Positions 28,761 to 38,055 of a DNA stretch of 64,000 nt are shown here, piece after piece. Under the pieces are notes generated by a model. It saw only the letters and a program-made list of their open reading frames with translations, had not been told where the DNA came from and did not search any database. This DNA is from Campylobacter rectus. Its GTDB lineage: Bacteria; Campylobacterota; Campylobacteria; Campylobacterales; Campylobacteraceae. The translations under genes and the position numbers were made by a program. Each line of letters begins with the position of its first letter. Within the stretch, counting starts at the first letter, position 1. The stretch covers positions 930,001 through 994,000 of the forward strand of contig NZ_CP012543.1 of assembly GCF_004803795.1 (NCBI RefSeq), read 5' to 3'.

Positions 28761-29460
28761 AGACCCTGTCAAAATCAACTGTGTGAATTATTTGTTTTCA
28801 ACCTTCAAATCCTTTTCTTAATTAAATTCTTTACTATATCATACGTCAATCTCTTGCCCTTTGCCTAGGTTCGCACTCTTTTTAACTTCGCTTTTATCAT
28901 TATTTTACAAAAAAGATGAAGTTTAAATTTGGCCTTTATGTTCTTAAATTTAGAAAGTCTTCTTTTGGCAAAACCCCGCCTCGTAGAGCAGTAAGTTAAA
29001 AAGCTTTCAGCGCCGTTTTATAAATTTGCTCTTGATAGCAAATTTATTCTTGCCGTGATTAACTCTAAAAAAGTTTATCATATATTATATCCACAAGTCC
29101 GATATATTCGCGCTAACTGTCAGCATATATAATGCCTCTGGAATCTATTTTCTTTTTTGATGATATTCGGAGCTTTATTTTGTATAATCTCTGCTTATTA
29201 CGCACAATAGCGAATTAAAACATTTTATGCTTTTTATTCCAGCAACCTTCATTAAGCTCTACTAATCCTATTATGTTTTTAAAACTTAAAATTTGATAGT
29301 TCTAAATTTATTAAAGTGCTTATTAATCGTATCGCAATTGATACTCGAAGGCTTATTTGTTCTGGTTGCATCTTGTTATTACAAAACTATTATATCGTAA
29401 TGCAGGTTGAGGGCCATCTAAATAATTCAAATTTATCTTTTTGACAATCACAAAATTTAA
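28761..29460 (-). pseudogene. Degraded IS1595-type transposase
   Basis: Minus-strand pieces in different frames match the DDE transposase of IS1595 elements: a GIIYADS..REYIGLVDIIYDKLF segment (about 29070-29150), RRLSKFKNIKAKFKLHL (about 28910-28963) and KECE (28870-28881), in the right order, with many stops and frameshifts. GACCCTGTCAAAATCAACTG near 28762 looks like its terminal repeat. It differs from the three other copies here, so it is an older or separate lineage. The 5' limit is uncertain. Confidence 0.7.
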
Positions 29461-29505
29461 ATTTGACAATTAGCGGCCTTGTTGTTAGATTTGAGGATAA
29501 ATTTT

Positions 29506-30285
29506 GGCTCAAGATAAGTTAAAAACTTTCAAAGGAGTTTTTAACTATGATTTTGTCAATGAAAAATAAGTATATCTATCGTTCCCGAATTTCAGAGAAG
29601 AAATTTAGAGAAATTTTAAAGTATTTTGCGCAAGATATAGAGGCTACTAAAATAGCAAATTTAACCGGAATTTCTAGAATTTCCATCAACAAAATTCTAA
29701 AAAATATCAGAATTTTAATGGCTAGTGAGTGTGAAAAAATTAGCAAGTTTAGCGGTGAGATTTCCAGCTCGCAAGCTCGCCTAGAAGCTTCGCTTTGAGA
29801 TTGACGAAAGTTACTTCGGATCTAAAAGAGTAAGAGGTAAAAGAGGTAGAGGCGCAGCAAATAAAACTCCGGTATTCGGTATGCTTAAAAGAGATGGCAG
29901 AGTTTATACTCAAATAGTCAAAAACTGCTCTGCTAATGAGTTGATACCCATATTATCGGAGTTTAGTGAATTAGATGAGAGCGTGATTTATTCTGATTGT
30001 TGGAAAGCTTATGATGGCTTGGTTGATTACGGAGCTAAAGCGCATTATAGAGTAAAGCATTCTAAGAATGAATTTGTTAACGGTAAAAACCATATAAACG
30101 GCATTGAGAATTTCTGGGGATATGCTAAACATAGATTATCTAAATTTAAAGGTATAAAGAAAGAGAATTTCCTACTTCATCTTAAAGAGTGTGAATTTAG
30201 ATATAATACTAAAACTACACAGGAAAACTTATATCAGAAACTGTTGAAATTGATAAGAGAAAATCCGCTTAAGTTTAATTGAGCC
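29506..30285 (+). mobile_element. IS1595-family insertion sequence, copy 1, with 8-bp target duplication
   Basis: A 780-base element with imperfect terminal inverted repeats (left GGCTCAAGATAAGTTAAAAA; right, reversed, GGCTCAATTAAACTTAAGC). It is flanked on both sides by TAAATTTT (29498-29505 and 30286-30293), the 8-bp duplication expected for IS1595. The transposase inside is split by a 34-base insert. Confidence 0.9.
29547..30282 (+). pseudogene. IS1595-family (ISXO2-like) transposase, frameshifted by a 34-base insert
   Basis: The N-terminal part (29547-29762) encodes the helix-turn-helix region (KISKFSGEI). After bases 29763-29796 the frame resumes one base off with EIDESYFGSKRVRGKRGRG and runs cleanly to 30282, including VIYSDCWKAYDGLVDYG, HYRVKHSKNEF and HINGIENFWGYAKHRL, the DDE catalytic core. 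Removing the 34 bases restores one open frame of about 234 codons. No other defect is seen, so the insert alone inactivates the gene unless it is bypassed. Confidence 0.88.
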
Positions 30286-30433
30286 TAAATTTTTATACCT
30301 TTTACGCAAATGCTGTAAAATTTTAAAACGCCTAAATTTGATATTAATTTTCTTGAGTCTATAAAGAGTTAGTGATAAAAATATCTAAATTTGTAAGAAT
30401 AAAATAGGCGAGATAATTCTCGCCTAAAATTGA

Positions 30434-30967
30434 TTAATAAAGTCCAAATTTGCCGTCAGAGCGCTTGTATATTACGCGCATTTTGGCATCTATGTCGTTA
30501 AATACGTAAAACTGCGCATCGCTGTCTTTTAGCTTTTGCATAGCTTCTTCGATTTCAAGCGGTTTATATAGCTCAAGATCCATAGGGATTATCTCATCTA
30601 TCTCGCCGTCCTTGATCTGCTCTTCTGCGATAGCGGCTCTAGCGGCTTTGTCATCGTCTTTATTTTTAACGGTAGTATTTTTGTCATGCTCGCGGCGAAG
30701 AACCTTTGAGGCGCGATCTAGCGCCAGATCGACAGCGGCATACAAGTCTTTATCTTTTTGGCGGATTACAACGGTATCCTTTTTTGCCAAATTTAGCGCA
30801 AATTCTACGCTAAAGCCTTTTTTGCCGTTTTTTTCATCCGCCGAAACCACGCAACGACCGGAAATTATATCCAGACCGTATTTGTTAAGCGCGTCAAATG
30901 CGTTTTCTATGTGTTGTTTGATAGGGTCTGTTAGGTTAAATTGTTTGCCTACTATGCTTAGATTCAT
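30434..30967 (-). CDS. hpf: Long-form ribosome hibernation promoting factor
   Basis: About 177 residues. Two ATGs are adjacent; the second (30967) has the better spacing to AAAGGAGAG. The N-terminal domain (about 1-100: NLSIVGKQFNLTDPIKQHIENAF...) binds the decoding site; the C-terminal domain (about 120-177, PMDLELYKPLEIEEAMQKLK...FYVFNDIDAKMRVIYKR) dimerises ribosomes into inactive 100S pairs. It follows the pilin operon on the same strand by about 50 bases. Confidence 0.95.
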   Translation of the reverse strand: MNLSIVGKQFNLTDPIKQHIENAFDALNKYGLDIISGRCVVSADEKNGKKGFSVEFALNLAKKDTVVIRQKDKDLYAAVDLALDRASKVLRREHDKNTTVKNKDDDKAARAAIAEEQIKDGEIDEIIPMDLELYKPLEIEEAMQKLKDSDAQFYVFNDIDAKMRVIYKRSDGKFGLY

Positions 30968-31019
30968 CATCTCTCCTTTGGTATTAAAGTGCCGCCATTA
31001 TAGCATATAAAGTATTATT

Positions 31020-31454
31020 TTAGAGCTTTTGAATAGTTCGTCTGTGAACTCTAACAGGAATTGGTGTTGCAGATTGAACGACAGTATCGAGTATCACCGT
31101 GCTTACTGAACCTGGCGTACTGATAGCATTTCCTACGCAAGTGCCGATAGTGCCAAATAGCCTGTCTACTCGAACGGTAACGTTAAATAAAGTGTTGGCT
31201 GCATCCGGAAAAGGTTGGTTAACAATGATTTCATTGCCGGCGGTAATGGGACAATTCGTCGAGAAGTTTCGCTGAAGTAGGTTAAGTATAGCTACTTCTG
31301 TCGCACTTTGAGCCAAGAGATCGGCTTGTTCTCTTAAAAATATGTCGGTCGTTTGTTTTGCCGTAACTGCAGAAGTGTTTAACGAAAACATACCTATAGT
31401 AGCAACAAGCACCAAAAAGATTATCGCTATGATCAAACTAAATCCCCGTCTCAT
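31020..31454 (-). CDS. Prepilin-like protein (MshP/PilX type)
   Basis: About 144 residues. The start is ATG 31454, overlapping the previous stop by one base (TAATG); a longer frame from 31529 is not real. The N-terminus MRRG/FSLIIAIIFLVLVATIGMF is a class III signal without the Glu at position +5, as in MshP, PilX or GspK minor pilins. The rest has four Cys. Last of three pilin-like genes. Confidence 0.8.
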   Translation of the reverse strand: MRRGFSLIIAIIFLVLVATIGMFSLNTSAVTAKQTTDIFLREQADLLAQSATEVAILNLLQRNFSTNCPITAGNEIIVNQPFPDAANTLFNVTVRVDRLFGTIGTCVGNAISTPGSVSTVILDTVVQSATPIPVRVHRRTIQKL

Positions 31455-32386
31455 TAATACACCGCCTTTGTTTTGCACACCGTAACTTCCGCTCCATCGT
31501 CTAAAGATCTTCTGGCATCTCTCATACAAAGCTTAAGCACCATAACTCCGTTTAATTCGGTAAAATTAAATCTTGTCACATGTTCGGCAAGCAAAGCTCT
31601 GTCGCTTGTTCTATAGCTTTGTCTTGTCCCGGAGCCTGGTGCTACCCACGGTCTATAATTATAATGTAGCCAAAGTTGAAAATCCGTGTCGCTAGCGTTT
31701 TGCCTTACGGGAACAACCGCATATGCCGTATGTAGCAGATAATACTGCTCATAAATTTCGTTATTTCTGGCATAGTTTGAAATTACAAGATTTGTCGCCC
31801 CATTGCTACTGGCTATTGCTACGTTGTCAGAATTTGTTCCGTTGTAACCGAAAGCTCTATTTATATTTATATTTGTCGTAGGCTGTCTAAAAAACAGTCC
31901 GACTTGTCCATTTGCTAAATCGGCAAGACCGCGAGTGAGATCCGATATATAGGTATTTGCTGAGGCCAGGTTGCTTCCGGGGGTTACAAGCGTTCCGCCG
32001 TTTATAGTAGGATTAGAGTTTTTTACGGTATTTGGATTGTTTATATCTATAAAGCCGCTCCAACCGCCGTTTTGGAAACTTTCATAGCTGTAATTTACCC
32101 ATTCTAAAATAGCATATGTGTTGGTTAATGCCGAATCGCTGGTGGAAACAAAAATATTCTGAGTATTGTGCGGTATCCTTCCTATGGTTGATTCTTTGAC
32201 TCGGTAGGCGAGTCTTTTTGAAATTTGCTCAAGAGTTATTTCGGTTTGAGTCTCAAGTGTATTTATAGCTCTTGCCTGAAAATAATTCCTATAAATTTCC
32301 AAAGCTATATTTACCCCAAAAGACGCCAAAATCCCCAAAATAACGATGACAATAATAAGTTCGAATAGCGTAAAGGCTTTTTTCAT
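31454..32386 (-). CDS. Prepilin-like protein (minor pilin)
   Basis: About 310 residues from ATG 32386 (TAATG overlap with the gene before). Class III signal MKKA/FTLFELIIVIVILGILASFG with Glu at +5. An Asn/Thr/Gly-rich pilin body follows with two Cys near the C-terminus. Longer than a major pilin, as for MshO-type minor pilins. Translationally coupled on both sides. Confidence 0.82.
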   Translation of the reverse strand: MKKAFTLFELIIVIVILGILASFGVNIALEIYRNYFQARAINTLETQTEITLEQISKRLAYRVKESTIGRIPHNTQNIFVSTSDSALTNTYAILEWVNYSYESFQNGGWSGFIDINNPNTVKNSNPTINGGTLVTPGSNLASANTYISDLTRGLADLANGQVGLFFRQPTTNININRAFGYNGTNSDNVAIASSNGATNLVISNYARNNEIYEQYYLLHTAYAVVPVRQNASDTDFQLWLHYNYRPWVAPGSGTRQSYRTSDRALLAEHVTRFNFTELNGVMVLKLCMRDARRSLDDGAEVTVCKTKAVY

Positions 32387-32994
32387 TACCAAGCCCTTTG
32401 TAAAATTTCAGGTCCATCGCCTATATTGGTGGCATATGCTCTGAGCAAAATAGTCCTATTGTCATCCCCCATTTGAGTAACGGTGCTTATCGAGATTTCT
32501 TTTATATTTTGATTGATATCGGTTGTTCCATCTATTCTATTATTGTTTATGATTGTCGCCAAATTTGAAACTATTATGTTATCTCTTGCACCCAAGGTGG
32601 TCGAGGTTTGCACGGTTATATTATTGGCAAAGCTATTTATATTTACATCGCCATTTGCTTGGTCGCAAGCATTTCCCATAGGTATAGCGGGCGTAGGATA
32701 AAGTCTTCTTTTTCCTTCATCTGCTATACCGTTAAGAGTATAAAAATTTTGCATATTTCCAAATATCGGCGTAGGATCAGAGTAATGATCAAGAGGACTA
32801 CCGGCTCCAAGACAGTCATATGGCGCTTTTAACACAAGCGCCATTCTTGTTTTTGCATCCATAATACTTTGTTGGATCAACCCTGCCGTATTATTATTTG
32901 ACGTTTGCGATATTATGGTCGGGACCGCCAAAAGTATCAGCCCCGTTATAACTATAGAGACGATAAGTTCAAGTAGGGAAAAGCCGCGTCTCAT
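32386..32994 (-). CDS. Prepilin-like protein (minor pilin)
   Basis: About 202 residues from ATG 32994, overlapping the stop of the 1280-residue gene by one base. Class III signal MRRG/FSLLELIVSIVITGLILLAVP with Glu at +5. Two Cys in the body. It resembles MshC/MshD or PulG-like minor pilins by position and signal. Confidence 0.82.
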   Translation of the reverse strand: MRRGFSLLELIVSIVITGLILLAVPTIISQTSNNNTAGLIQQSIMDAKTRMALVLKAPYDCLGAGSPLDHYSDPTPIFGNMQNFYTLNGIADEGKRRLYPTPAIPMGNACDQANGDVNINSFANNITVQTSTTLGARDNIIVSNLATIINNNRIDGTTDINQNIKEISISTVTQMGDDNRTILLRAYATNIGDGPEILQRAW

Positions 32995-35900
32995 TACCAA
33001 TTCGACCTCTTATTTGTTTTATCGGTGGTATAGTTTCTTAAACTGCCCGTATTGCTTTCCAGCACATTTCCTGCACTTCCCGCGCCGTTTAGTAAATTTC
33101 CTTCACTATCTATTGTGTTTCCACCCCAGTTAGGCGCACCTGTAAATGATACGTTAAACGTATTGAATGTAGCATTTACATTTGCTGCATTGAATATCAG
33201 CCAATTTGAAGCATTCATTTGTATCGTATCGGTCACAGGCGTGCTGCTAGCACTCAATAATCTTATGATCTGAATGCCGTTAGCTATATTTGGCCTTGGT
33301 GTGATAGTGGTTTGGCTGTTGGTATTTGCACTATCGTATAAATTTACTTGTCCTTGCGCAGTAGTATTGTGTGTAGTGTTTAAAAACCAGTTTGATGCAC
33401 TTGGCAATAAAGCGCTGCTTGCTATAGGATAATTAGTCGTATTGCAAGCATTGCAAAATACGCCAAAATAAACTTTAGCGTTAAATCCTCTTAACGGTCC
33501 TTTATAATCCGGCGCATAGACGATACCGTAATAGAACTGACTTGAACTTGTAGGAGCCAAAGGAGCCGTATATGTTGCACCTGGCACGTTATCGTCATCT
33601 CTTACTCCTGTGAAAGTAAATATATTATCCGGAACAGTAAACGGATTTTTAGCAACATTTACTCGTCTTGCAAAGTTAAGATTTATAGAAGCTGTTGCTA
33701 TGCCTTGGTTAAAGGCGGCCGCATTGACGGTAAATGCTCCGTTGTTGTTTGCGGTGTTGGCTTCCTTTGCCGTATTTGCATCGCCTGCGTTACTAGAATA
33801 TATGACATCTCTTTGTATGGCATCGGCAATGTTTGGTGCTTGTCCGGTTTCATCGGTAAAGCCGGGTAAATTTCCTGCTATACCTATCGTAAATGAATTT
33901 TGTTTAGAGTAGCAGCCGTTCGTATAAAGTCTCGATGTTGTTCTTACCGTATCGCCCAGTCTGGCCGTGAGATTAAATGTTACCGTAGATGCCATCTCGG
34001 GCTGATTTGAGATATAGGTCATATTTCCACCTTGAAAATTTGCTATTCGGACATTGTCGATGGATATATCTTGAGGTATAAACGTAAAAGGTGTTGGTGT
34101 CAACTCTATATTGCAACCTATTCTACCAAAGGAATCTTTTGTTGTTGTTGAACTTCCTACTATGCAGTCGTTATTGGTTTTATCTATAGCGGTATACGAA
34201 GCATCAACTACTTGTAAATTAACATTTCCTACCTCGTCAAAAGAAAAATTTCTATTTGCTATAGCCGCTCCTCCTTGTAAAATCTTTTGGAGAATGCCCG
34301 TTCCGTTTTCTTTATCGAAGACGGCTTGCAATTGTACAAGTACAGCAGGAGGTACTGTAGCGGTGCAAGTAGTGGGCAGCTGAGGGACAAATGTCACCAT
34401 ATTCCCCTTGGCCGTATCGGTTTTTATTATGTTTTTATAACCTTTTGCAGGCTGATCGTTTTTGTCTGTTGCGATAAGGCCGATATTAGGGTAAGGCCTT
34501 CCTCCTATGAGTCTAGGAGTATTTAAAATGTTATTCGCAACCGTGTCATAAACTCTAAAATCTTTAGGTCTAACTGAAAATACGTCTGATGATGTGCATG
34601 TAGCATGATTTTTGCCGGATGAATCGGTATATGATAATTTAAAATACAAGACGGGATATGGATTTTTTATGATCAAATTTTTGAGCTCTACTAATCCTTT
34701 TTGTGGAGTAAATTTTGCAGTTATAGTATTCACTCCATCCAATACGGAGATGTCGGAATCGCATGTACTTACTACTTTTACATCTACGTCTATATTGCTT
34801 GCAGGACCTGTAGGCTCTTCGCCTACATTAAGTTTTTCATCAAAATATACTATTTTTACATCAAAAGGCTCACCTGCTAACTGCGTATATAAGTTTTCAG
34901 GATTGCCCTTTTTTTTGAAATTTTTATTGACCGCTTTAAAGTCATCTATTTTAACATTTTGAATAACTAAATTATATGTTTTATCTACGCATTTTCTAAG
35001 TTGTCCTTCATATTCAAGGTTGATGGATTTATTGGAAAATTTGACTGTATATTTGGTTTCTTTATATTCTTTGTTTAAGGTAGCATCGTATTGTATAAAT
35101 GTTTTATTGGTGTTATCGATCGTTCCTCCATCATTCTCAGAAGCTCCTCTGCCGATAAAGAATTGAAGATTTGAGCCTATCTTTTTTTGAAGTCCGGTAT
35201 TGTCATTTACGTGATGAGACGGTTGAATAGTGAAACTTCCGTTTGTATTATTGTTTATGTAGGTAGTATTTTCTTGATATGTCATACTGTTGGGATTGAT
35301 TTCGGTGGTGACAGAAACTTTCTCTGCAGCCTCGTTACCTTCATTCTTTATGGTAAGTTTTGTTCTTAGAATATCATCTTTTTTAGCCTTAGTCTCACCT
35401 TGTCCTTTTACCGCTACGCGTCTAAATTTGCTATCATCTTCGTCTTTTCCTTTTACAAATAACTCCTCTTGATAACAAACCTGCGGTTCGTAAAGATCCG
35501 TAGAAAAAGCGACTAGTCCTATATTTTCCCTCTCTCCGAAAGTTGCACTACCTGTTCTTATAACTTTTGCCGTAAGTTTTGCCTCCGCACTTGTTTGCCT
35601 GTTTGACATCATCTCTGATATATCGTATATATCAAGGTCCATTTGGTTGTGATATGGTTTTGGTTTGCCGTTATCGGTTTTGTTCATATGGTTGCCAAAT
35701 TTAGTGATAGTACCGTTAAACTGACTGCCTACCCCATTATTTGCAGATGATACCGACTTAAAAACACTGCCTTTTTTAAACTGCAAGTCTTCGCTGTCAA
35801 CTTCGTATTTTGCGCCAAAAGAAAGGACAGTAAGGGATGATTTGATAGCGCCACTGATAGGAGTATAAAAACCGCTAAACGTTACAAAAGTACTGTCTAG

Positions 35901-36836
35901 CCTTGTTGATTGTCCACCAGATAAATGTATCGGAGCTAAAATCTTAAGTCCATCATAGATATTAACACCTTTCGGTTTAACTTTTCTTCCTTCTTCTGTA
36001 TCCCCAAAATCATATACTATCGTAAGCGCCCATCCTCCATAATGTGGAGCAAATAGGCGGTTAGACCATCCGTTGTCGCGATAGCCCTTTAAAGCAAAAG
36101 GGTCGCCTTCTGTTGATTTGATATCACCTGCAGCAAAGGTTCTTTCTTTGTCCGAACTCCCCAACGAAGCTTTTACAAGATCGGTTACATCAGCGCTTGC
36201 CTGATACATAAACTGCATACCATCTTTTGTATAGGAGCCATACCATTTAGTATTTTCCTGAGTTGCCGTTATAGTATGCAGTCCCTTTGGGGTCTTAAAT
36301 TTAATAGTCTGAAAATTTTCGATATCTTTAAAATATCTCTTTTGTAAATCATGGGCATTATGCCATTTGTTCGCTATCGCACCGGCCCAATACAGCCTTG
36401 CAAGTATCACCTTTTTGCCGGTGATTTTGCTGCCGATCGCTTCGTTTTGAATATTTTTTACATCGGAAAAATCAAAAGTGGCTTTTGCTGAGTTGAAAGA
36501 AAAACCGGTTTTTTCATCTTTTACGAAATAAACATTAACAACAGAACCTTTTAACCATTCTAGGCGAGGAACATAGTCATACCCGTGACCTTGACTGCTG
36601 TTGCCTATGGGTAAGGAAACCGTAGCACCTATAGTCGCTATATCACCATAAATTTTTTTAGCTTCCTTTCCTTCATGCATTATGTCTCTTTTTTTAAGAT
36701 TTTCATCAGTGTTTATGTCTATGAAGCCCGGACCGCTTGCTTTTATTGGATGGTTTAATCCGTTTAAATCCGTTTGCGCAAAAGCATTGCCGCTCAGCAT
36801 TATAAAAACAATCAAAATAAGTTTTAAATTTTTCAT
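32994..36836 (-). CDS. Large secreted MshQ-like protein of a minor-pilin operon
   Basis: A 1280-residue protein with a classical signal peptide (cut near GNAFA/Q). The first 400 residues are beta-rich. A DUF11-like repeat follows around 490-560 (TKLTIKNEGNEAAEKVSVTTEINPNSMTY). From about 750 the SVRPKDFRVYD motif and beta-rich remainder recall DUF6701 of MshQ. Cys are sparse and paired. It heads a four-gene chain with three prepilins, every junction a TAATG overlap. By analogy with MSHA loci it could be a pilus-associated tip or surface adhesin; this is inference from layout and weak motifs. Confidence 0.65.
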   Translation of the reverse strand: MKNLKLILIVFIMLSGNAFAQTDLNGLNHPIKASGPGFIDINTDENLKKRDIMHEGKEAKKIYGDIATIGATVSLPIGNSSQGHGYDYVPRLEWLKGSVVNVYFVKDEKTGFSFNSAKATFDFSDVKNIQNEAIGSKITGKKVILARLYWAGAIANKWHNAHDLQKRYFKDIENFQTIKFKTPKGLHTITATQENTKWYGSYTKDGMQFMYQASADVTDLVKASLGSSDKERTFAAGDIKSTEGDPFALKGYRDNGWSNRLFAPHYGGWALTIVYDFGDTEEGRKVKPKGVNIYDGLKILAPIHLSGGQSTRLDSTFVTFSGFYTPISGAIKSSLTVLSFGAKYEVDSEDLQFKKGSVFKSVSSANNGVGSQFNGTITKFGNHMNKTDNGKPKPYHNQMDLDIYDISEMMSNRQTSAEAKLTAKVIRTGSATFGERENIGLVAFSTDLYEPQVCYQEELFVKGKDEDDSKFRRVAVKGQGETKAKKDDILRTKLTIKNEGNEAAEKVSVTTEINPNSMTYQENTTYINNNTNGSFTIQPSHHVNDNTGLQKKIGSNLQFFIGRGASENDGGTIDNTNKTFIQYDATLNKEYKETKYTVKFSNKSINLEYEGQLRKCVDKTYNLVIQNVKIDDFKAVNKNFKKKGNPENLYTQLAGEPFDVKIVYFDEKLNVGEEPTGPASNIDVDVKVVSTCDSDISVLDGVNTITAKFTPQKGLVELKNLIIKNPYPVLYFKLSYTDSSGKNHATCTSSDVFSVRPKDFRVYDTVANNILNTPRLIGGRPYPNIGLIATDKNDQPAKGYKNIIKTDTAKGNMVTFVPQLPTTCTATVPPAVLVQLQAVFDKENGTGILQKILQGGAAIANRNFSFDEVGNVNLQVVDASYTAIDKTNNDCIVGSSTTTKDSFGRIGCNIELTPTPFTFIPQDISIDNVRIANFQGGNMTYISNQPEMASTVTFNLTARLGDTVRTTSRLYTNGCYSKQNSFTIGIAGNLPGFTDETGQAPNIADAIQRDVIYSSNAGDANTAKEANTANNNGAFTVNAAAFNQGIATASINLNFARRVNVAKNPFTVPDNIFTFTGVRDDDNVPGATYTAPLAPTSSSQFYYGIVYAPDYKGPLRGFNAKVYFGVFCNACNTTNYPIASSALLPSASNWFLNTTHNTTAQGQVNLYDSANTNSQTTITPRPNIANGIQIIRLLSASSTPVTDTIQMNASNWLIFNAANVNATFNTFNVSFTGAPNWGGNTIDSEGNLLNGAGSAGNVLESNTGSLRNYTTDKTNKRSNW

Positions 36837-36863
36837 CTTTATTCTCCTTGTATTAGTTAAAAT

Positions 36864-37247
36864 CTATTTTTGTATAAAATCTGAAATTTTTTCCGCTTGT
36901 TTATAGTTCGGATAACTATAAATATCCAAAACTATCTGTGATAACGTCATATTGGTCATATTGCAGACGATGGGAGCGATGAAATTCACCGTTGAAGTCT
37001 CTATCGGAGCACTCACAACCATAATATTATACACTCTTAGTTCGCTATTATCGTTGATATCCATTAATTCTTGATAATAAGTCGGTATTTCAAATTCGTA
37101 ATTTCTTAAGGCGTACGGGTTGATCGCGGTAAAAGAGGTGTCGTCGTCCTTGCTTTGAAGCTTTACAAAAAATTTATCAAGCTCTTTTAGCTCGTATCTT
37201 TTGATGTGTTCAAAACCCAGGATCGGGCTTTTGACCTGAAAAACCAT
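36864..37247 (-). CDS. fliW: Flagellar assembly factor FliW
   Basis: A 127-residue protein. ATG 37247 is chosen because AGGAG lies six bases ahead; the longer frame from 37268 lacks a site. The FliW pattern is clear ([23 protein letters not shown]..., [26 protein letters not shown]). FliW binds CsrA and flagellin, linking flagellin synthesis to assembly. It sits next to bamD-lon as in other Campylobacter and may lead into the pilin operon 27 bases downstream. Confidence 0.95.
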   Translation of the reverse strand: MVFQVKSPILGFEHIKRYELKELDKFFVKLQSKDDDTSFTAINPYALRNYEFEIPTYYQELMDINDNSELRVYNIMVVSAPIETSTVNFIAPIVCNMTNMTLSQIVLDIYSYPNYKQAEKISDFIQK

Positions 37248-37354
37248 ATGTATCTCCTTGACAAACATTACCTTGCTATGCGAATTGTATCTAAATTTTC
37301 TTATTTTTAAGCATAAAAAAAATTAAATTTATAAAAATGCAACAAAAACAATGG

Positions 37355-37360
37355 TAGAAT
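37355..37360 (+). promoter_or_regulatory. Probable -10 box for bamD-lon
   Basis: TAGAAT about 37 bases ahead of the bamD GTG, in AT-rich DNA between two divergent genes. Confidence 0.45.
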
Positions 37361-37396
37361 AGGCCGTTTTTAAAAAATTAAATTTTAAGGATAAGC

Positions 37397-38044
37397 GTGA
37401 AAAATTTGATCAAATTTTTATCCGCAGTATTTTTTGTTTGCCTTGTCGGGGGCTGTGCGGACAAATACACCGAACTTTACAACTTGACGCCCGAACAGTG
37501 GTACTCGGAGATCATCGGCGATATCAAAAATCGTGACCTGGAAAGCGCCGACAAGCACTACACTGCGATGTCTAGCGAGCACGTAGCCAGCCCGCTTTTG
37601 GAGCAAATTTTACTGATCCTGGCCCAAGCTCATGCTAACGACGAAGAGTATCTGATGGCGAATTTTTATCTCGACGAGTATCTTAAAAGATACGGCGACA
37701 ACGGCCTTAGAAGCGAATTTGCGCAGTATCTGAAGATAAAGGCGAATTTCGATTCGTTTTCTCAGCCAAACCGCAATCAAAAGCTAATGCAAGATAGCAT
37801 CGCCGAGATAGAAAAATTTCTCTACATTTACCCAAATACGCAGTATCGCCCGCTGATCGAGACGATGCTGATCAAATTTAAGCTCGCGATTTACAGTATG
37901 GACGTGCAAATAGCCGATCTTTATGAGCGAACGGGCAGGAGCGAGTCGGCGCAAATTTACAAGGAAAAAGTGCGGACTTCGCCGTTAAACGACGCGAATA
38001 TCGTGCTTCCGCAGCTTCCTTGGTATAGAAAAATGTTTGAATAA
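37397..38044 (+). CDS. bamD: Outer membrane assembly lipoprotein BamD
   Basis: A 215-residue lipoprotein starting at GTG 37397 (AAGGAT upstream). Lipobox LVGGC (Cys20) and a TPR-like helical body ([47 protein letters not shown]). BamD is the essential partner of BamA in inserting beta-barrel proteins. It is followed 11 bases later by lon, the normal Campylobacter order. Confidence 0.93.
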   Translation: MKNLIKFLSAVFFVCLVGGCADKYTELYNLTPEQWYSEIIGDIKNRDLESADKHYTAMSSEHVASPLLEQILLILAQAHANDEEYLMANFYLDEYLKRYGDNGLRSEFAQYLKIKANFDSFSQPNRNQKLMQDSIAEIEKFLYIYPNTQYRPLIETMLIKFKLAIYSMDVQIADLYERTGRSESAQIYKEKVRTSPLNDANIVLPQLPWYRKMFE

Positions 38045-38055
38045 TAGGAGAAAAA

